Of a DNA stretch of 64,000 nucleotides, positions 57,929-64,000 are shown one piece after another. The position numbers were made by a program, and so were the translations under genes. Under the pieces are notes generated by a model that worked only from the letters and a program-made list of their open reading frames with translations, was not told the DNA's origin and searched no databases. The stretch is from CAVTYH01 sp963773875 (GTDB lineage Bacteria; Planctomycetota; Planctomycetia; Pirellulales; JADZDJ01), in assembly GCA_963773875.1 (NCBI GenBank), contig CAVZCV010000009.1:194823-258822 (forward strand). The letters are read 5' to 3'. How positions within the stretch are numbered: the stretch's first letter is position 1; each line of letters begins with the position of its first letter.

Positions 57929-58618
57929 TTAGGCGTCAGGACCTTTGTTGCCCTTACCGCCCTTCCGGCCTTTGTTACCAAAGCCGCCGCCGGCACCCAT
58001 GATGTCGCGCATGCTGACTTCGGTTTTCTTGCCTTGCATCTTCGTGTATTGATCACGCTGATCGGCCGTCAGGATGTCCATCGCCTTCTTGTTAAGCTCT
58101 TCCATCGCGGCGGCAAATCCGCCCTGACCACCACCTTGCCCGCCGCCGAATCCGCCCTGACCAGGTTGGAACAGCTCAGTGAGCTTCGATTTCTGGTCGT
58201 CGGTTAGCTTCAACTTCGTGGCAACTTCTGGTCGCACAAGCGCTCGCGGACCTTCCAGTTGCAACATGATTTCCGCCAGCCGTTCGCGCTGCGGCGGCAA
58301 CAGAATTTCATCGACTTTCTTAAGATCTCCCGCACGAATCTCGGCAACCTTCTTTTGACGATCTTCTTGCGACAAATCGGCCATGGCCTGCCGATCGATT
58401 TGCGTCGCCTCGAGGCTCGCCAACTTGTCCTTCTGGCCTTGATCGAGCTGCAAATCGGCCTGCACGCCTTCCACTTTCACCACGGTAATTGGGCTTAAAC
58501 CGCCACGACCGAATCCGCCGCCACGACCTTTGCCGCCGCCTTGGGCCATGGCGTTCGAAACCGAAACAGCCACGGCAACTGCCACCACCACTTTCAACAG
58601 ATTTAGACCGGTTCTCAT
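57929..58618 (-). CDS. Secreted Gly-rich protein with LTxxQ-like motifs
   Basis: A signal peptide (LLKVVVAVAVAVSVSNAMAQ) precedes about 20 Gly/Arg-rich residues. Helical text follows with three LTxxQ-like units: LPPQRERL, LTDDQKSKL and LTADQRDQY. Similar motifs occur in the Spy/CpxP-type periplasmic chaperone family, although overall match is weak. The C-terminus is Gly/Lys-rich (FGNKGRKGGKGNKG). A structured leader lies upstream (58675-58733). The function is inferred only from composition. Confidence 0.6.
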   Translation of the reverse strand: MRTGLNLLKVVVAVAVAVSVSNAMAQGGGKGRGGGFGRGGLSPITVVKVEGVQADLQLDQGQKDKLASLEATQIDRQAMADLSQEDRQKKVAEIRAGDLKKVDEILLPPQRERLAEIMLQLEGPRALVRPEVATKLKLTDDQKSKLTELFQPGQGGFGGGQGGGQGGFAAAMEELNKKAMDILTADQRDQYTKMQGKKTEVSMRDIMGAGGGFGNKGRKGGKGNKGPDA

Positions 58619-58674
58619 AGCAACTCCTCCACTGGGTCGAAAAGAATGTTTCCCGCGCTTCCCGGGGTCCGCTG

Positions 58675-58733
58675 AAAACAGCTATGAGCCCTTGCAGAGA
58701 ACCTGCAAGGCTTCCGTCGGGGACCGCTGTTTT
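58675..58733 (-). promoter_or_regulatory. Nested stem-loop upstream of the LTxxQ-like gene
   Basis: AAAACAGC (58675-58682) pairs with GCTGTTTT (58726-58733), and inside it CCTTGCAG (58690-58697) pairs with CTGCAAGG (58703-58710) around five bases. The structure sits 57 bases upstream of the start of the leftward gene, in its probable 5' leader. A run of T follows on the plus strand, but no plus-strand gene ends there. Confidence 0.5.
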
Positions 58734-58882
58734 TAGACTGCCCGGGTAAGCCATTTAACCCCAGAGCAGGTAGGCATGTTCCGCCGGCCGACGCCGTGGA
58801 AATCTTTAGCCTAAAACTTTTTCCCTTCTGCGACGCGAATCTTTCGTATCCGCTTGCATTTTCCGGGGTTAATATAGATGCC

Positions 58883-60418
58883 ATGCAAAAAACTCTGATT
58901 TCTCTTTGCTGCTTGTTTGCCACGTTAATCATTTCGCCACCTGCCTTTGCGCAAGATGGTGGCGGATTCCGGGGCCGAGGTGGCGGCCAAGGGCAGGACG
59001 ATGGCTCCGGCCAAGGCGGCGGCCGAGGTTTTCGCCGTGGTATGGGCGCGACGAAAGCGGCGGCCAGGGGGGCGGATTCGGTCGCGGCGGCGGCGGTATG
59101 GGTGGTTTCCGCGGCATGGGTGGTATGAATCCGGGCATGGGTGGCGGATTCAATCCCGGCATGAACGGCGGTGGAATGGGTGGATTCAATGGCGGCATGG
59201 GCGGGCAATTTAACCGCGGCATGGGTGGCATGGGCGGAGGTTTCAACCGCGGCGGAATGGGCGGTCAGCAAGACGGCGGCCAACAGGGCATGAATGACTG
59301 GGCTCGCCGGTTCGATGCCAACGGCGATGGCATGATCGAGCCCAATGAGCTCAATGACCGAATGAAAACGATGCTCGAACGGGCCGGTATCAATACAAAC
59401 GCACCCATTTCGTTCGATAAGCTCAATTCGCTTCGCCAGCAAACTAGAAACGACAACGGCAACACCGGCCAAAATAGCAACAGCGACACAAAAGACGCCA
59501 AAAAAACCGCCAGCACCACGCCGCCGCTGGTTCCAGGTTTTGGCGAGCCTGAAGTTCTCCCGCCGGTTCCGGGTTTCGGCGAGCCAGTTTCCATCACGAC
59601 CACGACGCGCTGGCTCCTCGACAGAAAACAAACCAATCATCGTGGCAGCCGCGGCAAGCCCGGCGGCAGGTTCGACTCCGGCCGCAACGGCAGGGGCCAA
59701 TCAAAGTGAAGATCGCTTTCGCACAATTGCCACCGGCATGATGCGGCGGTTCGATAAGAACGGCAACAATCAGCTCGAAAAAGATGAATGGTCGCTGATG
59801 CCCGGCAATCCGGCCCAGTACGATAAAAACGGCGACGGCATTATCAATCTCGAGGAACTGGCCGATGGCCTCAAGAATTGGGGACGTCGCGGCGGACCCG
59901 GCGGCGACGATTCGGAGAACTCCGGCGGCGGTGGTCGCCGTGGATTCGGCGGCGGTCCGGGCGGTGGTGGCGACGGCGGTCCGGGCGGCGAAGGTGGTGG
60001 CCGCGGTGGCTTTGGCCGACGTGGAGGAGGCGGCGGCGACTTTGGCGGCGGTGGCCCTGGCGGGGGTGGATTTGGTGGCCCGGGCGGCGGCGGGGGATTC
60101 GATCGCAGTGCAGGTGGTGGCGGCGGTGGCAGTGGAGGACCCGATCGCACGGCCGCATCGGTCGCGGCGAGCAGCGCGTCCACAGGAAGCAGTGCCAGCT
60201 CCAAGCCCCACACGTACTTGACTGCCACGCAGCGTTTGCCCGAAGGGTTGCCCGATTGGTTCTTGCGACTCGACGCCGATCAGGATGGCCAGATCTCGAT
60301 GCACGAGTATGCGACGACCTGGACCGATGCCAAGGCGGCCGAATTCGCTAAATACGATCTGAACGGCGATGGCATCGTCACGCCCGACGAGTGTCTGAAA
60401 GTTGCCGGCAAGCGCTAA
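58883..60418 (+). CDS. Secreted Gly-rich EF-hand protein, two frameshifts
   Basis: ATG 58883 gives a signal peptide (LISLCCLFATLIISPPAFAQ). Near 59060 the frame changes inside Gly-rich text, and the next frame gives many GMGG/GGF repeats and the first EF-hand, DANGDGMIEPNE. Near 59600 it changes again after VLPPVPGFGEP. The third frame carries four more loops: DKNGNNQLEKDE, DKNGDGIINLEE, DADQDGQISMHE and DLNGDGIVTPDE, with a long Gly-rich linker between the second pair. So five calcium-binding loops sit in one secreted protein of about 510 residues. Its job is unknown. Confidence 0.72.
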
Positions 60419-61086
60419 GCAGCTACTCGTGTGGCCCGCATCAGCTTTTGATCGCGTCCGAGCGACTCTCCAAACTTGCGCATTGAGCGAGACAGCGTGC
60501 TGCGTCCAGGTGTTTGCGCTGGCTCGCACGCGCCGTTTCCTGCCGTCGTGAGTTTTTTCAGGCGCGCTTTTTCGCTTTCTCGATAAACCACGGAAATTCT
60601 CGACTCAAACGGCGAGCGACAAAATGTCGGTGAAAAACTCCGCCGATTTTTGTGCGTATCTCTCGCGAAAAACACCCTGCGTCTCGCAGATATCCCGAAA
60701 ATCGAGTTTTCGAGTGAAATAACTCGAGCACGCTTTTCACCCTGTGCAGGCGATTTTTCATTTTTCGCGCCGAGTAATTTCACAGTTATTTCACTGTCTG
60801 CCTTTGTGCCCCGAAATCGCCCGTAATTTCTGGATCCGTTTTGAGGGGTTGTTTCGCACGTTGTGCGGAAGTCGGGTGTCTGGGTGTCTGTGGGTCTAGG
60901 TGTCTGAGTGTGTAAAAGGTCTAAGAGTCTAAGAGTCCAAAAGTCTAAAAGTCCAATACGTTGGATGTTCTCATGTCGAAATATGCGGACATGTCCGGAT
61001 ACCGAGCTGACAGGATACCTGTATGTTTGATCCCCTCTCCCTCGACGGGAGAGGGTTAGGGTGAGGGTGCCGGACGGAATCTTGAC

Positions 61087-61158
61087 GTGTGCCCCAACGG
61101 AATAGCGACTCTGTGCGCCAATGGGGCAACAATCCTGTGCCCCGACGGGGCAACCTCC
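61087..61158. repeat. Three tandem copies of a 24-25 base unit with GCCCC hairpins
   Basis: Units starting GTGTGCCCCAACGG (61087), CTGTGCGCCAATGG (61111) and CTGTGCCCCGACGG (61136) are direct copies. The third contains a perfect GCCCC-GAC-GGGGC hairpin (61139-61151). Confidence 0.6.
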
Positions 61159-61159
61159 G

Positions 61160-61363
61160 TCAGCCCAGGGCCAGCGCAGCGTCGCCCTGAGTAAACGATG
61201 CAAATGAAATTCTGAAGCCCCAACGGGGCGAAATTGCTGCCTGCCCATCACAAACCACCGAATTATTTTGCCCCGTCGGGGCGTAAATGCGACTGTGGAA
61301 TCTCCCATCCCACAGGGCGACGCTCGCCCCGACTCGTCGGGACTTCACTTGGCCTGGGGCTGA
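61160..61363. repeat. REP-like inverted element (about 204 bp)
   Basis: TCAGCCCAGGGCC (61160-61172) and GGCCTGGGGCTGA (61351-61363) are inverted arms with one mismatch. Between them are two perfect hairpins, GCCCC-AAC-GGGGC (61217-61229) and GCCCC-GTC-GGGGC (61270-61282). This is the arrangement of a bacterial interspersed mosaic element. Confidence 0.6.
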
Positions 61364-61639
61364 CATAGGTTGCCCTGTTAGAGCAGCCCGACATACCGAA
61401 ATAGCGAGCCATACGGCTCCACTGGAGTATATTATTGTACACGTGATCGTTTGTCAACAGCATTTTCAGGCCGCTCCAAAAAGATTTATTGGCCTTTCTT
61501 TGCCATTCGTCGTGTCCGTCGTGCCGTCGTGATACAATTTGCCCTCTCGAATGCGGAAATTCACCACGACGGGTGGCACAGAGAGAATGCAGAGAGTGCG
61601 GAGTTTGGAGTGCGCAATGCGGAGTGCGGATTAATCAAA

Positions 61640-61794
61640 CCAAGCCGCAACATCACAAAGCGGCGCACCCATCGGCAATACGACTTCTCCGTGCGGCGAG
61701 AGTATTGTTTTAGCCGCAACGCATCGCGGAGCCGGTCGAGCAACTTTCGAGGCCGCGCGACAGGGTCGAGCTTGAGCTTCCGGCCACATGAGAG
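61640..61794 (-). pseudogene. Remnant of a tyrosine recombinase (integron-integrase-like N-terminal domain)
   Basis: Minus-strand text PRKLLDRLRDALRLKQYSRR, continuing TEKSYCRWVRRFVM, is the core-binding domain start of integron-type integrases (compare the pattern KLLDxxRxxxRxxHYSxRTExxYxxWxxRF). The homology stops after about 35 residues, where the frame runs into GGAGTGCG repeats, and the catalytic domain with R-H-R-Y is absent. It is a decayed fragment. Confidence 0.65.
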
Positions 61795-61804
61795 CCTCCT
61801 GGTA

Positions 61805-61934
61805 CTATCCAACGGAAAAGTTGGATAGCACGGGCGTCCACAGACTGCAAGTACTCTGGCAGGAAACACTTGCAGTTTTGTTGTTTCCGCAATATACAAT
61901 GCGGGGATATTGGAACTATCCAACGTTAACGTTG
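61805..61934. repeat. Cluster of palindromes with ATCCAAC/GTTGGAT cores
   Basis: CTATCCAAC-GGAAAA-GTTGGATAG (61805-61828) is a perfect 9-bp palindrome. ACTGCAAGT (61844-61852) faces ACTTGCAGT (61868-61876), and CAATAT (61890-61895) faces ATATTG (61907-61912). CAACGTTAACGTTG (61921-61934) is perfectly self-complementary. The ATCCAAC and GTTGGAT cores fit the RYYYAAC and GTTRRRY consensus of integron recombination sites. They sit beside the integrase remnant and directly before the DUF1272 gene. Confidence 0.45.
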
Positions 61935-61964
61935 TAGAATATTCTGTTAGCCCTGAAGAACACT

Positions 61965-62222
61965 ATGGCCCTGGAACTTCGCCCCAATTGCGAGTGCTGC
62001 GATTGTGACCTACCGCCGGAATCGCATGACGCATATATCTGCTCCTTCGAGTGCACCTGGTGCCATCACTGTGCGAGCGAGACGCTCCGATTCGTGTGTC
62101 CGAATTGCGGAGGTGAGTTGGTCCGGAGGCCCATTCGTCCGACAGCGAAGCTCGCAGAGAGCCCAGCATCGACCGTCCGTGTCGTGCGGAAGACTTCTCG
62201 TCTGCCTGCGCCGCCGTCGTGA
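61965..62222 (+). CDS. DUF1272 family cysteine-rich protein
   Basis: The 85-residue product begins MALELRPNCECCDCDLPPES and contains CSFECTWCHHC and CPNCGG. This is the conserved cysteine pattern of DUF1272, small metal-binding-like proteins of unknown function. The C-terminal 30 residues are not typical. It begins 31 bases after a palindrome cluster and could be an integron-type cassette gene, which is inference. Confidence 0.75.
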   Translation: MALELRPNCECCDCDLPPESHDAYICSFECTWCHHCASETLRFVCPNCGGELVRRPIRPTAKLAESPASTVRVVRKTSRLPAPPS

Positions 62223-62378
62223 AAGGGCTAACATCTATATGGCCTTGTCCTGTCAAGACGGCGCACGGGGAGCGGGGTCGGGGAGTTTCTGGCATGGATT
62301 CGCTCTCCGAGAAGAGGCCGTGACAGGACGACGGGGATTTGGTGACGGGTCAGATTCAGCTAGGTAGGCTCTCTTGCG

Positions 62379-62530
62379 AACGGCATGGGGTTACCCAGTG
62401 CCCACTCTTCACGTTCATGCTCCGTTCGCTAAAAGGTCGTTTCTGCTAACGGCAGCGGTCACCCAGTGCCCACTCTTCAGGTCGTTGGCCTGGCTCCGTT
62501 CGACCTGAAAGGTCGCTTCTGCTAGCCCAG
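62379..62530. repeat. Two tandem copies of a 68-base unit
   Basis: The copies share TTACCCAGTGCCCACTCTTCA / TCACCCAGTGCCCACTCTTC with AACGGCA before them (62379 and 62447). Small hairpins of ACCTGAAAGGT type lie inside. A third partial copy with CTCTTCAGGTCGTTGGCCTG is at the end of the window (63968-64000). Confidence 0.65.
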
Positions 62531-62544
62531 GCCGAAGGCCTGGG
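62526..62544. repeat. Left flanking hairpin of the REP/RAYT remnant
   Basis: CCCAGGCC-GAA-GGCCTGGG is a perfect 8-bp stem. Its reverse complement occurs at 62851-62869, on the other side of the transposase remnant. Confidence 0.65.
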
Positions 62545-62588
62545 AACGGAATGATGAAACGCCCTTTCGACCTGAAAGGTCGATTCTT

Positions 62589-62804
62589 TGGAAATGCGAA
62601 TCGGTTAGCCGGTCGAATGTCGACGCGGTATGGGAGTATATCCGCACGCAGCCGGAGCATCACTAAGGCAATCGTTTCAGGATGAATTACGAGATGGTTG
62701 CGGCGGTACGAGATCAAAGCGCGCTCGGCGAGATCGATGCGCTGGGCGCGGGTCTCCCGACCCCGCCGCCCGCGGAATGGGACGAGCGCTACGTGTGGGA
62801 TTGA
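62589..62804 (+). pseudogene. Remnant of a REP-associated Y1 (IS200/IS605-like) transposase C-terminus
   Basis: One frame reads SVSRSNVDAVWEYIRTQPEH, then after a stop at 62664 continues and ends EWDERYVWD at 62804. The neighbouring frame has RQSFQDELRD. These pieces match the end of REP-associated tyrosine transposases, which typically finish with YIxxQxEHH...FQxEx...YDERYVWD. The catalytic HUH and Tyr parts are absent, so it is a fragment. It lies between two inverted hairpins (62526-62544 and 62851-62869). Confidence 0.65.
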
Positions 62805-62850
62805 AATGAATGGCCCTTTCAGGGCCAGCGGCATTGTCGGTGTCCAGTTT

Positions 62851-62869
62851 CCCAGGCCTTCGGCCTGGG
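62851..62869. repeat. Right flanking hairpin of the REP/RAYT remnant
   Basis: CCCAGGCC-TTC-GGCCTGGG is a perfect 8-bp stem, the reverse complement of the left hairpin (62526-62544). Related CCTTTCAGG hairpins lie on either side at about 62811-62826 and 62880-62895. Confidence 0.65.
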
Positions 62870-63061
62870 CTGGGGGAAGCGGCCTTTCAGGCCGATTCGG
62901 GACCTACTGGCATCCGTGCGTTTTTTTTAGGCGAACAATTTGCATAGAGTGCAACCTCGAGCCAACTCTCGTTTTTCCAATGGTTTGCGTCGTCCCGTTC
63001 CGCCACGGTATCTTCTTATTCGAGCCAGCAAGAGATCTGAGGTTTTCAGTTAGGTGCGAAG

Positions 63062-63361
63062 ATGGGATTCTTTTCCAAGCTCTTCGGCAGCCGATCCGGT
63101 CCAGCTGCCAAGGCCGCCGAGCATGCCGTGATTGTGAGCTTTGCCTACGGTGGATCTACCGATCTTCAGCCGCTTTTTGTGCTTGAGGAAAAGCTCGAAA
63201 GCGGAATCGCCGCTGCACGAGTCGGCGAATATGACGGAAACGAGATTGCAGTCGATGGAAGCGACGGCACGCTTTACATGTATGGCCCGGACGCAGACAA
63301 GCTCTTTGAGGTGGTCCGCCCAATTCTCGAGAATAGCAGTTTCATGCGCGGCGCCGCGTGA
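63062..63361 (+). CDS. Small conserved hypothetical protein (99 aa)
   Basis: The product is MGFFSKLFGSRSGPAAKAAE at the start, then HAVIVSFAYGGSTDLQPLFV, EYDGNEIAVDGSDGTLYMYG and DADKLFEVVRPILENSSFM. The alpha-beta pattern with a conserved GxEYDGNE and YGPDADxLFE text resembles a small family found beside transposon remnants and polymorphic-toxin-type loci. I cannot assign a function. The frame is clean and ends before a 170-base gap. Confidence 0.6.
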   Translation: MGFFSKLFGSRSGPAAKAAEHAVIVSFAYGGSTDLQPLFVLEEKLESGIAAARVGEYDGNEIAVDGSDGTLYMYGPDADKLFEVVRPILENSSFMRGAA

Positions 63362-63530
63362 GATTGAGATACGGTCCCCCCTGAAGACGGCGTCACAGAG
63401 CGCCATGTCGTGCTGGGCTCATGAGAAATTGCTGGAATTGCGCAGACGACAGAGCAAACTGTCATCGCCAGTGGCACCTGAGTGCGGAAAATTATCTAAG
63501 AAATCAGTTCCTTAAGCGTCTTACTACTAT

Positions 63531-63962
63531 ATGAAAACGATACTCAACATCTTGATCCTGACATCTCTATTGCTGGCTGCGTCCAGCCGGTGTTTCGCTT
63601 ATATGGGGATTGAGGAAGTCTCCAAAGAGCGGGCAAAAGAATTGGGCTTAGTAATCCGGTCGAACGCGGCCGGCCCCGACCCCGTGAGGGTGGAGCTGGA
63701 GTTCGACACCAAAGGCCTGTTTAAAAACTTCAGCCGTGTTGATTTGGAAATAACTCAGGGCGGGAAGCTGCTGATGTCGTCGTCGTTGAAGGAGGACCGG
63801 TCGAAGCCGGGGCGCGTCGTCGTCGGTTTTGCCGCTGATCGGGCCAATCTGGACAAAATCACCCTGCGAGTGGTGACAGAACGCCCCGGACAGGTCGTCC
63901 CGGAAAGAACGGGCTACGATCTACGGGTGAAAGATTTTGTTGATCTGAAGAATCTCCGTTGA
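63531..63962 (+). CDS. Secreted hypothetical protein (143 aa)
   Basis: A signal peptide (TILNILILTSLLLAASSRCF) is followed by a mature beta-rich domain: VRVELEFDTKGLFKNFSRVD, LEITQGGKLLMSSSLKEDRS and ANLDKITLRVVTERPGQVV. It ends just before another copy of the local repeat at the window edge. No family is recognised. Confidence 0.6.
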   Translation: MKTILNILILTSLLLAASSRCFAYMGIEEVSKERAKELGLVIRSNAAGPDPVRVELEFDTKGLFKNFSRVDLEITQGGKLLMSSSLKEDRSKPGRVVVGFAADRANLDKITLRVVTERPGQVVPERTGYDLRVKDFVDLKNLR

Positions 63963-63967
63963 GATCT

Positions 63968-64000
63968 TTGGGTGCCGCTCTTCAGGTCGTTGGCCTGGCT
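63968..64000. repeat. Partial third copy of the 68-base repeat at the window end
   Basis: CTCTTCAGGTCGTTGGCCTG matches 62472-62493 exactly. The copy continues beyond the window. Confidence 0.6.

Larger units (their letters stand above)
60419..61964. other. Gene-poor, repeat-rich region (about 1.5 kb)
   Basis: No convincing gene is present. From left to right it holds a 12-base perfect inverted pair AGTGAAATAACT (60713-60724) and AGTTATTTCACT (60784-60795), degenerate 10-base GTCTAAGA-type repeats (60871-60955), a 9-bp hairpin CCCTCTCCC/GGGAGAGGG (61033-61055), REP-like GCCCC-GGGGC hairpins (61087-61363), GGAGTGCG-type repeats (61586-61633), an integrase remnant and palindromes (61805-61934). 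The long frame on the minus strand here is made of repeats. Confidence 0.6.

Noticed and set aside
58675..58733. Cyclic-di-GMP riboswitch
   Set aside because: The stems are there, but the conserved GEMM loop text is not recognisable.
60415..61308. Long minus-strand open frame (297 codons)
   Set aside because: Its text is made of dispersed repeats (TLTLSRRGRG and similar), with no domain; it begins directly on the stop of the EF-hand gene.
62415..62834. Minus-strand frame of 139 codons
   Set aside because: It is the antisense of the repeat units and the transposase remnant.
1..64000. tRNA, rRNA or CRISPR elements
   Set aside because: I found no T-loop/acceptor pairs, rRNA text or regularly spaced repeats with unique spacers.

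Overview
The window looks like a chromosomal segment of a planctomycete, probably of the Pirellulales type. Supporting signs are PEP-CTERM proteins with a dockerin-like tail, EF-hand and glycine-rich secreted proteins, YdjY-type and DUF3352-like proteins, an extended type II secretion/pseudopilus cluster with PilM/N- and PilO/P-like inner-membrane proteins, and a PrkA-YeaH-SpoVR trio. Assignment to an order is inference from gene content; there is no rRNA, tRNA or CRISPR array in the window.

Layout. 1-9265 is mostly housekeeping: an aminotransferase tail, an ATP-grasp/DUF4202/CinA-like run, an isochorismatase-like hydrolase, an E2-like acyltransferase, hslV-hslU, a small lipoprotein, and aat-tsaE in the opposite direction. 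9305-11841 holds a membrane protein carrying a zinc ribbon and a DNA-ligase-type C-terminal domain, then an HtrA/Deg protease. 11870-17053 is a compact four-gene operon of two WXG100-like proteins, one unknown protein and a large FtsK/SpoIIIE (EccC-like) ATPase: a type VII-like secretion locus and my main candidate for a poorly described system. 17205-22517 is the dnaG-rpoD macromolecular synthesis operon followed by a zinc-ribbon coiled-coil protein and greA. 22539-29049 has yggS, YdjY-like, hemQ, and an ECF sigma/anti-sigma/secreted coiled-coil operon. 29220-35119 is spoVR, yeaH, prkA and a response regulator, with a structured leader before prkA. 35280-40375 holds a PEP-CTERM protein, a PQQ-type sugar dehydrogenase with PEP-CTERM tail, and a secreted DUF3352-like protein. 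40736-57657 is the secretion cluster: secretin and lipoprotein rightward, and E-F-G-H-I-J-K-PilMN-PilOP-BON leftward. 57929-60418 has two secreted Gly-rich proteins. 60419-64000 is a repeat-rich, gene-poor area with remnants of an integron-type integrase and a REP-associated Y1 transposase, plus DUF1272 and two small hypothetical genes.

A striking property is the number of apparent one-base frameshifts and one in-frame stop. They affect about fourteen genes, including dnaG (three events) and the secretin. Because essential genes are hit and the protein homology resumes exactly in the next frame, most are probably sequence or assembly errors rather than real gene decay. For those genes I give the span of the whole gene and describe where the frame changes.
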